The notes: generated by a model not told the origin, from the sequence alone. 64,000 nucleotides of DNA from Bradyrhizobium campsiandrae (GCF_014529705.1 NZ_JAANIH010000038.1:1-64000), one strand, 5' to 3'. Positions 8,371 to 17,255 are shown, numbered from the stretch's first letter. A program made the numbers and translations.

Positions 8371-9456
8371 ATGGCAGAGACATCCGACCAGGAGAGCAAG
8401 ACCGAAGAGCCGACCGAGAAGAAAGTCCGCGATGCGCTCGAACAGGGCAAGATTCCGGTCTCTCGGGAGGCGTCGATGTTCGCCTCCATGGCGGCGTTGA
8501 TGGTGATTCAGGCGTTCCTGGTCGGGCAGGGCGTGCAGCAGCTGACGCCGACCTTATCGGGCTTCTTGGACGATCCCAGCGGCTTCCGCCTTCGCACCGG
8601 GGCGGACGCGCAGAACCTTCTCACCGTCGTGGGTCTCGAAGCCCTGCGATTCCTGGTGCCGCTGGTCGTGATCCTGGCGGCGTTCGGGCTCGCGGCCTCA
8701 TTGCTGCAGAACGCGCCACGGCTGGTGCTGGATCGCATCATGCCGGACTTCTCCCGCATCTCGCCGTTCAGCGGTTGGAGCCGCATCTTCGGAACGCAGG
8801 GTCTGGTGGAGTTCGCCAAATCGCTGTTCAAGCTAGCCTCGGTGGCATCAGTCGTCTTTTTCGTCCTGCGATCGTCGGAGGCGAAGGCGTTCGAGGCGAT
8901 GTACACCGATCCGGTCGCATTGCCGGAGATGATCCTCACCATCGCGATGCGGATCGTGTCGGCAATCTGCATCGCGACCATCGTGCTGGTCGCAATCGAT
9001 CTCGCCTGGGCGCGCTTCCATTGGCGACGTGAGCTGCGCATGACCAAGCAGGAGATCAAGGACGAGCACAAGCAGGCCGAGGGTGATCCACTGGTCAAGG
9101 CGCGCCTGCGTTCGCTGGCGCGCGACCGCTCGCGTCAGCGCATGATCGCCTCCGCGGCGCGAGCGACGCTGGTGATCGCGAACCCGACGCATTTTGCGAT
9201 CGCACTGCGCTATCAACGCAAGGAGAATCCGGCTCCGCTCGTGGTGGCCAAGGGCATGGACCTGGTTGCGCTGAAGATCCGCGAGGTCGCCGAGCAGAAC
9301 AAGATTCCGGTGATCGAGAACAAGGCGCTCGCCCGCGCGCTCTACGAGGCGGTGCAGGTCGATCAGGTGATTCCGGCCGAGTTCTTCCGCCCGGTTGCCG
9401 AAATCATCTACTTCCTGCAGTCGAAGCAAACTCCGCGGCCCGAGAAGGTCCAATAG
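8371..9456 (+). CDS. flhB: Flagellar export gate protein FlhB
   Basis: FlhB is the export-gate membrane protein whose self-cleavage switches export from rod/hook to filament substrates. The 361-aa protein has the acidic-basic N-terminus (KTEEPTEKKVRDALEQGKIPVS), four hydrophobic segments (about 37-55, 90-112, 150-168, 188-212) and the autocleavage motif NPTH at 271-274. It closes the motA-flhB block; flgB starts 64 bases later after a gap that may hold its own promoter. Confidence 0.96.
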   Translation: MAETSDQESKTEEPTEKKVRDALEQGKIPVSREASMFASMAALMVIQAFLVGQGVQQLTPTLSGFLDDPSGFRLRTGADAQNLLTVVGLEALRFLVPLVVILAAFGLAASLLQNAPRLVLDRIMPDFSRISPFSGWSRIFGTQGLVEFAKSLFKLASVASVVFFVLRSSEAKAFEAMYTDPVALPEMILTIAMRIVSAICIATIVLVAIDLAWARFHWRRELRMTKQEIKDEHKQAEGDPLVKARLRSLARDRSRQRMIASAARATLVIANPTHFAIALRYQRKENPAPLVVAKGMDLVALKIREVAEQNKIPVIENKALARALYEAVQVDQVIPAEFFRPVAEIIYFLQSKQTPRPEKVQ

Positions 9457-9520
9457 ATTTCCGAGGATTGTGCTTCGCGCAACAGCTTGACGAAAGCTTA
9501 ACGCCCTAGGGTTCTTGCCA

Positions 9521-9922
9521 ATGAACCATAATGGGGCCGTCGTGGGACCGCTTTTTCTCTTCGAGCTCGCATCGTCGCAAGCGCGCTGGCTCGAGCTTCG
9601 CCAGTCGACGATCGCCACCAACGTCGCCAATGCGAATACGCCTGGCTTCAAGGCGCGCGACGTAGAGCCCTTCAACAAGGTGCTCGACGGCATGCCGGTC
9701 AGGCTCGCGACCACGTCGCCGTCGCACATGCAGCTGTCTCCGGCCGAAACCGATACGCGCGCGACCGCGAAGAAGGATAGCTGGGACGTCGTTCACTCCG
9801 GCAACTCCGTCAGCCTCGAGCAGGAGATGATCAAGGGCAGCGACGTCAATCGCGACTATTCGATGAACTCGGCGATTGTGCGGTCGTTCAACCGCATGAT
9901 CATGAGCAGCGCGAAGACCTGA
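9521..9922 (+). CDS. flgB: Flagellar basal-body rod protein FlgB
   Basis: A proximal rod subunit, exported without a cleaved signal. The 133-aa product from ATG 9521 has the rod signature (QSTIATNVANANTPGFKARDV) and the C-terminal DVNRDYSMNSAIVRSFNRMI helix. A TTG at 9515 could add two residues. It is the first of four small rod genes in a row. The gap upstream (9457-9520) contains CGCGCAAC (9477-9484), similar to strings before motA and flgE. Confidence 0.93.
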   Translation: MNHNGAVVGPLFLFELASSQARWLELRQSTIATNVANANTPGFKARDVEPFNKVLDGMPVRLATTSPSHMQLSPAETDTRATAKKDSWDVVHSGNSVSLEQEMIKGSDVNRDYSMNSAIVRSFNRMIMSSAKT

Positions 9923-9933
9923 GGTGATTTGAC

Positions 9934-10350
9934 ATGCTGGACGCTCTATCGGCTTCATTGACGGTCGCAAGCTCCGGGCTCGAAGCGCAATCGACCCGCA
10001 TGCGCATCGTCTCGGAAAACCTTGCGAATGCGAGCTCGACCGGGCGCACCGCGGGAGCGGATCCCTATCAGCGCAAGACGATCACCTTCGATGCCGCATT
10101 GGATCGCGCTTCCGGTACGCAGCTGGCCAAGGTCAAGGAAATCGGAGTCGACACCACGCCGTATCGCGTCGAGTACGATCCGGGCCATCCTGCCGCCGAC
10201 AAGGCCGGCTACGTCAAGATGCCCAACGTCAACATGATGATCGAGATGGCGGACATGCGGGAAGTCAACCGGTCCTATGAGGCCAATCTCCAGGTCGTGA
10301 AGCAGGTGAGATCGATGCTCGGCATGACCATCGACCTGTTGAGGAGCTGA
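9934..10350 (+). CDS. flgC: Flagellar basal-body rod protein FlgC
   Basis: A proximal rod protein of 138 aa. The N-terminal helix (LTVASSGLEAQSTRMRIVSENLANASST) and the C-terminal segment (MIEMADMREVNRSYEANLQVV) are diagnostic of FlgC. It lies 11 bases after flgB and 2 bases before fliE. The ribosome-binding site GAGGTGA at 9922-9928 is good. Confidence 0.95.
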   Translation: MLDALSASLTVASSGLEAQSTRMRIVSENLANASSTGRTAGADPYQRKTITFDAALDRASGTQLAKVKEIGVDTTPYRVEYDPGHPAADKAGYVKMPNVNMMIEMADMREVNRSYEANLQVVKQVRSMLGMTIDLLRS

Positions 10351-10352
10351 CA

Positions 10353-10682
10353 ATGCTTGAAGCCATCTCATCCACCGCGATCACCGCAGGGCAGGCGGCG
10401 TCCCGCACGTCCGAAACACAGTCCATCGCACCGATGGCGACGTCTGCGGTCCAGTCCGCCGACGATCTCGGCTTCGATTCTGTGATGAAGCAGGTGACCA
10501 CGGACGCGATTGGAACGCTGAAGGCCGGCGAGGCGGCGTCGATCTCGGCGATGCAGGGCAAGGAATCGACGCGGAAGGTCGTCGAGGCGCTGATGTCGGC
10601 CGAGCAGGCCTTGCAGACCGCGGTCGCGGTCCGCGACAAGGTCGTGCAGGCCTACCAAGAAGTCGTTCGAATGTCGATTTGA
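10353..10682 (+). CDS. fliE: Flagellar hook-basal body protein FliE
   Basis: FliE joins the MS ring to the rod and is among the first proteins exported. The 109-aa sequence has a variable N-terminus and the conserved helical C-terminus (VVEALMSAEQALQTAVAVRDKVVQAYQEVVRM). GAGGAG just upstream of the ATG serves as ribosome-binding site. Its place between flgC and flgG is standard. Confidence 0.94.
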   Translation: MLEAISSTAITAGQAASRTSETQSIAPMATSAVQSADDLGFDSVMKQVTTDAIGTLKAGEAASISAMQGKESTRKVVEALMSAEQALQTAVAVRDKVVQAYQEVVRMSI

Positions 10683-10700
10683 TCTGAGGGAGTGCCGTAA

Positions 10701-11492
10701 GTGAAATCGCTCGCCATTGCCGCGACGGGCATGAATGCCCAGCAGACCAATATCGAGGTCATCGCGAACAACATCGCCAACATCAACACGACGTCGTTCA
10801 AGCGCGCGCGTGCGGAATTCACCGATCTGTTCTATCAGATGGACCGCATGCAGGGCGTCGCGAATGTCAACGGCTCCTCGCCGATCCCGGAAGGCGCCAA
10901 TCTCGGTCTCGGCGTCAAGTCGGCCGCCATCCGCAAGCTGCATATCCAGGGTCCGCTCACCCAGACCGGAAACCCTTATGACCTCGCGATCAACGGCCGC
11001 GGTTGGTTCCAGGTGCTCGGTCCCAACAACGAGATTCAATACACCCGCGCCGGCTCGTTCAACACCAATGGCAACGGCCAATTGGTGACGATCGACGGCT
11101 ACCTGCTCGATCCCAACATCACGGTGCCGCAGGGAACGGTGCAGGTCACCGTCAACCAGACCGGGCAGGTCTTTGCCAAGCTGGACACTGAAGTCAATCC
11201 GCGGCAGATCGGCCAGCTCAATCTTGCCAATTTCGCCAACGAAGCGGGCCTCGAGCCGCTCGGCAGCAACCTCTATCGCGAGACCACGGCGTCAGGCGCG
11301 CCGGTCGTCGGCCTGCCCGGCGATGCCGGCTACGGCAAGATCAACCAGCAATGGCTCGAATCCTCGAACGTCGATCCCGTCAAAGAAATCACCGAGTTGA
11401 TATCGGCGCAGCGCGCCTACGAAATGAACGCCAAGGTCATCCAGGCGTCGGATGAAATGGCCTCGACGGTATCGAAGGGTCTCAGTCGCTAG
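10701..11492 (+). CDS. flgG: Flagellar distal rod protein FlgG
   Basis: FlgG builds the distal rod that passes through the P and L rings. The 263-aa protein (GTG start at 10701, GAGGGAG upstream) shows the N-terminal NNIANINTTSFKRARAEF motif, the central GNPYDLAINGRGWFQV segment, the YTRAGSF loop, and the C-terminal SNVDPVKEITELISAQRAYEMNAKVI signature. Length and motifs separate it from FlgF (3070-3798). Confidence 0.97.
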   Translation: MKSLAIAATGMNAQQTNIEVIANNIANINTTSFKRARAEFTDLFYQMDRMQGVANVNGSSPIPEGANLGLGVKSAAIRKLHIQGPLTQTGNPYDLAINGRGWFQVLGPNNEIQYTRAGSFNTNGNGQLVTIDGYLLDPNITVPQGTVQVTVNQTGQVFAKLDTEVNPRQIGQLNLANFANEAGLEPLGSNLYRETTASGAPVVGLPGDAGYGKINQQWLESSNVDPVKEITELISAQRAYEMNAKVIQASDEMASTVSKGLSR

Positions 11493-11505
11493 TTTCGGTG
11501 TGTCC

Positions 11506-11982
11506 ATGTTGAACAGGATGGGCCTGATCGTGCGCGGGTTGGCCGCTGCGCTGTTGATTCTCGTCTCCGCGCGGCTCGCCGCCGCAGACGAGAAGCGGCT
11601 TCCAGTGCCGGCGGTCGCGATCCGCGCCGGCGAGCTGATCAGGGAGGACATGATCACCGAGCGCAGCTTTGAGCCCAACGCGCTCGGCGTCGCCATGTTC
11701 GTTGAAGGACGTCAGGTCCTGGTCGGCCGCATGGCGCGGCGGGCGCTGCTGCCGGGGCAGCCGATCCCGACCAATTCGGTCGAGGACCCCTGGACCATCG
11801 CCCGCGGCGCCATGGTCAAGGTCGTGGTCGAGGATTCCGGCCTGTCGATCGTGACCTACGGGGCCGCGATGCAGTCGGGCGCGCCGGGCTCGCTCATCAC
11901 CGTGCGGAACACCGATACGGGCGTGATGATCAGGGCGATTGTCCAGCCCGATGGCACCGTCAAGGTTGCGGACGGGTCATGA
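11506..11982 (+). CDS. flgA: P-ring assembly chaperone FlgA
   Basis: A periplasmic chaperone for FlgI. I choose ATG 11506, which gives 158 aa with a clean signal peptide (hydrophobic GLIVRGLAAALLILVSARLAAADE) and avoids the overlap with flgG that a start at 11452 would need. The body has the SAF-like segment RAGELIREDMITERSFEPNA and the C-terminal beta domain (GSLITVRNTDTGVMIRAIV). It overlaps the flgI start by 4 bases. Confidence 0.92.
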   Translation: MLNRMGLIVRGLAAALLILVSARLAAADEKRLPVPAVAIRAGELIREDMITERSFEPNALGVAMFVEGRQVLVGRMARRALLPGQPIPTNSVEDPWTIARGAMVKVVVEDSGLSIVTYGAAMQSGAPGSLITVRNTDTGVMIRAIVQPDGTVKVADGS

Positions 11983-13109
11983 CCAGAGTTCTGATCGCCC
12001 TCGTCCTCATTCTGTCCGCCGCCAGCGTCCAAGCAGCCGTCCGCATCAAAGACATCGCCGATATCAAGGGATTGCGCGAAAACCAGATCGTGGGCTACGG
12101 GCTCGTCATCGGCCTCAACGGCACCGGCGATACCCTGCGCAACGCGCCGTTCACGGAACAGTCGCTCCAGTCGATGCTCGAGAATATGGGCATCAATGTC
12201 CGGAACGAGACGACCAGCACGAACAATTCGTCGCGGCCGACGACGCTGCGCACGCGCAATGTTGCGGCGGTGATGGTGACCGCGGACCTGCTGCCGTCGA
12301 TCGGACCGGGCGAACGGATGGACGTGACGGTGTCGTCGCTGGGAGATGCGACGTCACTGCTCGGTGGCACGCTGGTGATGACGTCGCTGCGCGCGGCCGA
12401 CGGTGCGGTTTACGCGGTGGCGCAGGGCGCGGTCACGGTTGCCGGCTACAGCGTCGGTGGCCAGGCCCAGAACGTCAGCCAGGGCACGCCGACGGCAGGG
12501 CGCATTCCGAACGGCGCGCTGGTCGAGCGCGAGGTGCAGGGAAGTCTCCACGAGATGGAATTCCTCGTGCTCGAGCTCAAGAATCCCGATTTCGTGACGG
12601 CGACGCGAATCCTCGACGCCGTCAATCGTTATGCCGGCGGCCGCTACCGTTCCCAGATCGCCTTTGAGCGCGACTACCGGACGATCGTGCTGTCCAAGCC
12701 GCGCTATGTCGGGCCGGTCCGCTTTCTCGCCGAGATCGGAGAACTCACGGTCGAGCCCGACACGCCCGCGCGAGTCGTGATCAACGAGCGTACCGGCACG
12801 GTTGTGATCGGGCGCGACGTGCGGATCTCGACCGTGGCCGTCACGCACGGAAACCTGACGGTCCGTGTCACCGAGATGCCCGTGGTGTCACAGCCGGCGC
12901 CGTTCTCGCAAGGCCAGACGGTCGTCGTGCCCCAGACCGTGGTCGAGGCCAACGAGGCCGGATCGCAAGTGGCGATCCTGAGTGGCGTCGATCTCCAGCG
13001 CCTGGTGCGAGGGCTGAATCAGATCGGCCTGAAACCATCAGGCATCATCGCGATCCTCCAGGCGATCAAGACCGCGGGCGCGCTGCAGGCTGAAGTCATC
13101 GTGCAATGA
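11979..13109 (+). CDS. flgI: Flagellar P-ring protein FlgI
   Basis: FlgI forms the P ring in the peptidoglycan layer. The 376-aa protein has a Sec signal peptide (about 1-19, ending in VQA) and the highly conserved start of the mature protein (IKDIADIKGLRENQIVGYGL ... GLNGTGD). The C-terminal LQRLVRGLNQIGLKPSGIIAIL is also typical. It is translationally coupled to flgA and followed by a 67-base gap before the MotE-like gene. Confidence 0.97.
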   Translation: MTRVLIALVLILSAASVQAAVRIKDIADIKGLRENQIVGYGLVIGLNGTGDTLRNAPFTEQSLQSMLENMGINVRNETTSTNNSSRPTTLRTRNVAAVMVTADLLPSIGPGERMDVTVSSLGDATSLLGGTLVMTSLRAADGAVYAVAQGAVTVAGYSVGGQAQNVSQGTPTAGRIPNGALVEREVQGSLHEMEFLVLELKNPDFVTATRILDAVNRYAGGRYRSQIAFERDYRTIVLSKPRYVGPVRFLAEIGELTVEPDTPARVVINERTGTVVIGRDVRISTVAVTHGNLTVRVTEMPVVSQPAPFSQGQTVVVPQTVVEANEAGSQVAILSGVDLQRLVRGLNQIGLKPSGIIAILQAIKTAGALQAEVIVQ

Positions 13110-13176
13110 TGCATAAGCGTCGTGCAAGCTTGGTCGCTCAATGCTCTGGTCTCGACCGAGAATCGTACGCGGCCCG

Positions 13177-13947
13177 ATGCTGAAGCTGGATCACAAAGCG
13201 CAACTCCTTCTCCTCGCAGCGACGTTCGCGCTCGCGGCCGGCTCGCCCGTGCTGGCGCTGGACGAGCCGAAGCCGTCGAAGCCGCTCAATTTGCTTTCCT
13301 TCGCGCGCGCGCGTGCGCCAGGGCCGCAGAAGCCGCGCGGACCGGCGACGCCGGCATCTGGCGAAACCACGGGGGCGACGGCTTGGGCGGCCGAAGATTC
13401 TGGCCCCGCGACCACCAGTGCGGTGCCGACGTTGGAGACGCCTCCGCCCGCGCCGTCTCCCGCGTCCGCGCCGATGCGTCCAGCGAAGCCCGGCAGCGTA
13501 ACCGCGCCGCCAAAGCCGGCGCCGGCTCAGGCGGTTGCGCCTGCGGACAATGAAGTCGCGCTGTTCTGCAGCAACGTCGCCGATCCCGCCGTCGATGCCA
13601 GGCTGGCCTGGCAGCTGAAGGAGCTGGAAAAGGCCGAGAGCCAGTTGCGCGAGCGGATCGCCGAAGTCGAGGCCAAGCGGGCCGAGTATGAGAAGTGGAT
13701 GGCGCTTCGCGACGACTTCTTGAAGAAGGCCGAAGCGGGCGTCGTCGAGATCTATTCACGCATGAAGCCCGACGCGGCGGCGACCCAGATCGCCGGCATG
13801 GCGGACGAAACCGCCGCCGCTGTGCTCGCCAAGCTCAGCCCCAGGAGCTCGAGCGCGATCTTCAATGAGATGGAGACGTCTCGTGCGGCCCATCTCGCCG
13901 ATGTGCTCGGCGGAATGCGTCGCGTGGACGACGGAAAGACCAAGTAA
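13177..13947 (+). CDS. MotE-like periplasmic/flagellar protein with MgtE-N-like domain
   Basis: A 256-aa protein from ATG 13177 (an alternative ATG lies at 13141). A signal peptide or N-terminal anchor (AQLLLLAATFALAAGSPVLA) is followed by a long proline- and alanine-rich stretch (about 30-120), a coiled coil (WQLKELEKAESQLRERIAEV) and a C-terminal MgtE-N-type fold (MKPDAAATQIAGMADETAAA). In rhizobia MotE of this architecture is a periplasmic chaperone that stabilises MotC. The position flgI-motE-flgH-fliL matches that group. I did not give a gene symbol because the N-terminal half is unalignable by eye. Confidence 0.75.
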   Translation: MLKLDHKAQLLLLAATFALAAGSPVLALDEPKPSKPLNLLSFARARAPGPQKPRGPATPASGETTGATAWAAEDSGPATTSAVPTLETPPPAPSPASAPMRPAKPGSVTAPPKPAPAQAVAPADNEVALFCSNVADPAVDARLAWQLKELEKAESQLRERIAEVEAKRAEYEKWMALRDDFLKKAEAGVVEIYSRMKPDAAATQIAGMADETAAAVLAKLSPRSSSAIFNEMETSRAAHLADVLGGMRRVDDGKTK

Positions 13948-14643
13948 ATGAAGACGCCGATCCTCATCCTGTCGCTCGTGCTTCTCGCCGGATGCTCGCA
14001 TGATCCCGCAGAGATTTTGACGGGACCGAAACTGTCGCCCGTGGGCAGCGGCCTGAGGACGCCGGCCGAGCCTATCCCGGTGACGCCCCGCATGCGCACG
14101 CCCGTAAGCTATCGCTCGACCTGGGATGACGGCACCGATCTCTATCGAGATCCTCGTGCCCGGCGCGTCGGCGACGTCGTGACGGTGATCATCTCGATGC
14201 AGGACAAAGCCAAGCTCGACAACAAGACCGGCCGCTCGCGCGACTCGCAGATCCAGTTTGGTCTGAACTGGCTGATGGACGCCGCCGGGTGGCAAGACAA
14301 GGGCCAGACCAACGCCAATCTCAACACCAATACCCAGATCAAGGGCAACGGCCAGATCGACCGATCCGAGGACATCAAGCTCTCCATCGCAGCCGTCGTC
14401 ACCGACGTGTTGCCGAACGGAAACATGATGATCAGCGGCTCGCAGGAGTTTGGGATCAATACCGAGATGCGCGTGCTCAATGTCGGTGGCATCGTGCGTC
14501 CCCGCGATATTTCGCGAAGCAACACGATCTCCTACGAGAAGATCGCCGAGGCGCGTGTGTCCTATGGCGGTCGCGGAAATCTGTCCGACGTGCAGCAGCC
14601 TGGATGGGGACACCGGATCTATGATGCCGTGGCACCGTTCTGA
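13948..14643 (+). CDS. flgH: Flagellar L-ring lipoprotein FlgH
   Basis: FlgH forms the outer-membrane L ring. The 231-aa protein has a lipoprotein signal with lipobox LLAGC (cysteine 16). Conserved blocks include DLYRDPRARRVGDVVTVIIS and the C-terminal ISGSQEFGINTEMRVLNVGG, VRPRDI and NTISYEKIAEARVSYGGRG. ATG follows the stop of the MotE-like gene with no gap. Confidence 0.97.
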   Translation: MKTPILILSLVLLAGCSHDPAEILTGPKLSPVGSGLRTPAEPIPVTPRMRTPVSYRSTWDDGTDLYRDPRARRVGDVVTVIISMQDKAKLDNKTGRSRDSQIQFGLNWLMDAAGWQDKGQTNANLNTNTQIKGNGQIDRSEDIKLSIAAVVTDVLPNGNMMISGSQEFGINTEMRVLNVGGIVRPRDISRSNTISYEKIAEARVSYGGRGNLSDVQQPGWGHRIYDAVAPF

Positions 14644-14673
14644 GGCTCGCGCGTCCTGGCGGCAGGGGGCCTC

Positions 14674-15117
14674 ATGCGCCTGATTGCCGCCATCCTCGTG
14701 CTGACCCTGGTCGCGATCGGCGCGGGTGCGCTTGCGGGCCTGCATCTGTTCGCCGCGGCCGAGCGGGTCGCCGACGCGAAAAAGGGCGCCACCCCGCCGC
14801 CGATCGCGTCGAGCTACACCGGCAGCGCGCGGCTCAGGAAGCTGTCGCCGATCGTGACCAACCTGGCGGCGCCGGCCAACAACTGGGCGCGCGTCGAGGC
14901 TTCCATGGTCACCGACAGCATGAGCGACGAAGATGCCGGCATCCTCGCCGCCCATATCAGCGAGGACATCGTCACTTACCTGCGGTCCGCCTCGGTTACG
15001 CAGTTCGAAGGTACGCGCGGGCTTCAGCACCTGCGCGACGACCTGTCCGAACGCGCCAGCATCCGCTCGTCCGGCAAGGTCCGCGAATTGATCATTGAGA
15101 CGTTGGTGATCCAGTGA
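14674..15117 (+). CDS. fliL: Flagellar basal-body protein FliL
   Basis: FliL is an inner-membrane protein around the stator that supports torque. The 147-aa product has one N-terminal membrane helix (IAAILVLTLVAIGAGALAGLHLF) and a periplasmic stomatin-like domain ending in GKVRELIIETLVIQ, the usual FliL C-terminus. Its stop overlaps the fliP ATG. A second protein with a FliL-like tail is encoded at 36165-36623. Confidence 0.88.
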   Translation: MRLIAAILVLTLVAIGAGALAGLHLFAAAERVADAKKGATPPPIASSYTGSARLRKLSPIVTNLAAPANNWARVEASMVTDSMSDEDAGILAAHISEDIVTYLRSASVTQFEGTRGLQHLRDDLSERASIRSSGKVRELIIETLVIQ

Positions 15118-15854
15118 AATTGAGAGTCCTGCTGCTCGCCTTGCTGCTGGTCGTGCTGCCCGAGGTGGCGTTCGCCCAGATCCCGGACCTCAATTCGCTG
15201 CTGCCGCCGGGCAACGGCTCGACCAGCGGCCGCATCATTCAGCTGATGGCGCTGCTGACGGTGCTGTCCGTCGCACCGGGCCTGCTCATCATGGTGACGA
15301 GTTTCACGCGCTTCGCCGTCGCGCTGTCGTTTCTGCGCGCGGGCCTTGGTCTGCAGACGACACCTCCGAACCTCGTGCTGATCAGCCTCGCGATGTTCAT
15401 GACCTTCTACGTCATGGCGCCGACCTTCGATCGCGCCTGGGAAACCGGCGTGCAGCCGCTGATGAAGAACGAGATCTCGGAGGAAGAGGCCTATCTGAAG
15501 ATCAGCGACCCTTTCCGCGAGTTCATGCTGGCGCATGTCCGTGACAAGGATCTGCAGACGTTCGAGTCGCTCGCCGCTGAAAGCTTCCGCAAGAAGCTCG
15601 ACGACAAACGTATCGACATGCGCGTCATAATCCCCGCCTTCATGATCTCCGAGCTACGGCGCTCGTTCGAAATCGGATTCCTCGTCATCCTGCCGTTTCT
15701 CGTCATCGACATGATCGTGGCGACACTGACCATGTCGATGGGCATGATGATGATGCCGCCCTCGATCCTCGCCCTGCCGTTCAAGGTGTTGTTCTTCGTG
15801 TTGATCGACGGCTGGAATCTGCTTGCCTCCGGGCTGGTGCGGTCGTTCTCGTAG
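15114..15854 (+). CDS. fliP: Flagellar export gate protein FliP
   Basis: A core export-gate subunit, together with FliQ (31538) and FliR (33957), which here lie in a different block of the locus. The 246-aa protein starts with a cleavable signal (LLLALLLVVLPEVAFAQIPD), then the conserved LSVAPGLLIMVTSFTRFAVA and FMTFYVMAPTFDRAW segments, and the C-terminal MMMMPPSILALPFKVLFFVL. It ends the flgB-fliP block. No hairpin terminator is visible before the flagellin leader. Confidence 0.96.
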   Translation: MKLRVLLLALLLVVLPEVAFAQIPDLNSLLPPGNGSTSGRIIQLMALLTVLSVAPGLLIMVTSFTRFAVALSFLRAGLGLQTTPPNLVLISLAMFMTFYVMAPTFDRAWETGVQPLMKNEISEEEAYLKISDPFREFMLAHVRDKDLQTFESLAAESFRKKLDDKRIDMRVIIPAFMISELRRSFEIGFLVILPFLVIDMIVATLTMSMGMMMMPPSILALPFKVLFFVLIDGWNLLASGLVRSFS

Positions 15855-16095
15855 CGCGGATGATCGAGCTAACGGTCGGTTAAGGTTAGCAAGGCGTAAC
15901 ATTAACCATATGATTTTGCTGAATAATTCAAGGTCGTCTTAATCCAGAAGCAAGATTCGACGTGCTAGCAATGCGGCACGGCGGGTTGGACCCCACCCAC
16001 ATCAGTCCAAAGGCATGATGCCGCCCCTCCGTACCGGTGAAAGCCCGGTATGTCCCCTCGTGAAAATGTAACGCGTACATAAAGGGACATTCGCA
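15855..16095 (+). promoter_or_regulatory. fliC1 promoter and structured leader with sequestered ribosome-binding site
   Basis: The 5' part is A/T-richer and should hold the promoter. From 16005 it shares a leader with the other two flagellin genes: GGCATGATGCC (16012-16022), then the hairpin TACCGG-tgaaagc-CCGGTA (16032-16050), then ATGTCCC (16050-16056). ATGTCCC is exactly complementary to the ribosome-binding site GGGACAT (16084-16090), and a small hairpin ATGTA-acgcg-TACAT (16066-16080) lies in the loop between. Pairing would hide the site 5 bases before the ATG at 16096. Seen directly; its regulatory meaning is inference. Confidence 0.75.
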
Positions 16096-17001
16096 ATGTC
16101 AAGCCTGCTTACGAACTCGACCGCCATGACCGCGCTCCAGACCCTGCGGTCTGTGAGCTCTCAGCTCGCCACCACGCAGACCCGCATCTCGACCGGCCAG
16201 CGCGTCTCGACCGCATCGGACAACGCTGCCTACTGGTCGATCGCGACCTCGATGCGCGCCGACAACGCCGCGCTCTCCGCGGTGTCCGACTCGCTCGGTC
16301 TGTCGGCCGCGACCGTCGACACCGAATATACCGCTCTGACCTCGGTTGTCGGTGACAGCAACGGCGGCCTCACCAAGCTGCAGTCGCTGCTGGTCGAAGC
16401 CAAGACCGCCGGTATCGACCGCACCAAGATCCAGGCCGACATCACCCAGATCCAGCAGCAGATGAAGAGCACGGCCGCGGCCGCGACCTTCAACGGCGTG
16501 AACTGGTTGAGCACGACCACGGCCACGCCGACAACGGTCAGCCTGGTCTCGTCGTACTCCCGCGTCGGCAGCACGCCGACCACCGGCTCCATCTCCCTGA
16601 CTGTTGCCAACTACTCGCTCTACACCTCGGGTACGAGCGGCATTCTGGATACGCAGGCCAGCGGCGTGTCGGTCGACAACATGAAAATCGGCACGCTGAC
16701 CGACTCCGCGACCGACCAGGCCACGCTCGATACCTACATCGCGCAGGTGACTTCCGCGATCAACTCGGTGGCCTCGGCCGCCGCCGATCTCGGTGCCGTG
16801 AAGAACCGTATCTCGACCAACACCGACTTCGTGAAGTCGCTGATGGACTCGGTCTCGCGTGGTGTCGGCCAGCTCGTCGACGCCGACATGAACCAGGAGT
16901 CGACCCGTCTGTCGGCCCTCCAGGTCCAGCAGCAGCTCGGCGTTCAGGCGCTCTCGATCGCCAACAGCAGCAGCCAGAGCATCCTGTCGCTGTTCCGCTA
17001 A
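16096..17001 (+). CDS. Flagellin (lateral type), copy 1
   Basis: A filament protein of 301 aa, about the size of the thin-flagellum flagellins of B. diazoefficiens. The N-terminal D0/D1 region contains STGQRVSTASDNAAYWSIAT and the C-terminal region STRLSALQVQQQLGVQALSI ending SILSLFR. The central variable domain is short and rich in Thr/Ser. This copy is the most diverged of the three: it carries TTVSLVSSYSRVGS and NQEST where copies 2 and 3 share other residues. ATG is 5 bases after GGGACAT. A strong terminator follows at 17022. Confidence 0.95.
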   Translation: MSSLLTNSTAMTALQTLRSVSSQLATTQTRISTGQRVSTASDNAAYWSIATSMRADNAALSAVSDSLGLSAATVDTEYTALTSVVGDSNGGLTKLQSLLVEAKTAGIDRTKIQADITQIQQQMKSTAAAATFNGVNWLSTTTATPTTVSLVSSYSRVGSTPTTGSISLTVANYSLYTSGTSGILDTQASGVSVDNMKIGTLTDSATDQATLDTYIAQVTSAINSVASAAADLGAVKNRISTNTDFVKSLMDSVSRGVGQLVDADMNQESTRLSALQVQQQLGVQALSIANSSSQSILSLFR

Positions 17002-17021
17002 GCCTGAGAAGCATCTGAGGA

Positions 17022-17054
17022 AGGGCCGCGCTTCTCGCGAAGCGCGGCCCTTTC
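17022..17054 (+). terminator. Terminator of fliC1
   Basis: A 13-base perfect stem, AGGGCCGCGCTTC (17022-17034), loop TCGC, GAAGCGCGGCCCT (17039-17051), followed by TTTCGCTT. It lies 21 bases after the stop codon. The inner stem (CCGCGCTTC-loop-GAAGCGCGG) is the same as in the terminator of copy 2. Confidence 0.9.
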
Positions 17055-17100
17055 GCTTGACCACAGCTTTGCTTGGGCTGTTGCGGTGAGGACACAGAGC

Positions 17101-17118
17101 CACAAGCCTCGCACAAGC
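17101..17118 (+). promoter_or_regulatory. Direct repeat upstream of fliC2, candidate LafR/Rem site
   Basis: Two exact copies of CACAAGC start 11 bases apart (17101-17107 and 17112-17118), one helical turn, as expected for an OmpR-type regulator binding head-to-tail. The shared box TACGACAGGTTG (17139-17150) lies 21 bases further on. Copy 3 has the same layout at 18295-18312. Binding by the Rem-like regulator of this locus is inference. Confidence 0.45.
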
Positions 17119-17171
17119 TTCGAGCGTTACGGTCGCCGTACGACAGGTTGGGCTTTAACCCGCATTTGCGG

Positions 17172-17255
17172 AGCCCAAAGGCATGACGCCGCCCTGTCGT
17201 ACCGGTGCAAGTCCGGTATGTCCCCAAACAACTTATTCTTCAAAGGGACATCAAA
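17172..17255 (+). promoter_or_regulatory. fliC2 structured leader with sequestered ribosome-binding site
   Basis: Same leader as in copy 1: GGCATGACGCC (17180-17190), hairpin TACCGG-tgcaagt-CCGGTA (17200-17218), then ATGTCCC (17218-17224), which is complementary to the ribosome-binding site GGGACAT (17245-17251) in front of ATG 17256. The 20-base loop between the two is A/T-rich and looks unstructured. An in-frame GTG inside the hairpin (17205) could extend the flagellin N-terminus, but that would read through the leader and is not credible. Confidence 0.75.

Noticed and set aside
15972..15990. A sigma-54-like GGCACG-N-TTGG string before fliC1
   Set aside because: The spacing between the GG and the expected GC element is one base off, the -12 box reads TTGG, and the other two flagellin promoters lack it.
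17205..17255. N-terminal extension of flagellin copy 2 (and the same at 18394 for copy 3)
   Set aside because: The added residues come from the leader hairpin and the ribosome-binding site region, and flagellins start at the conserved MGSS or MSSS.
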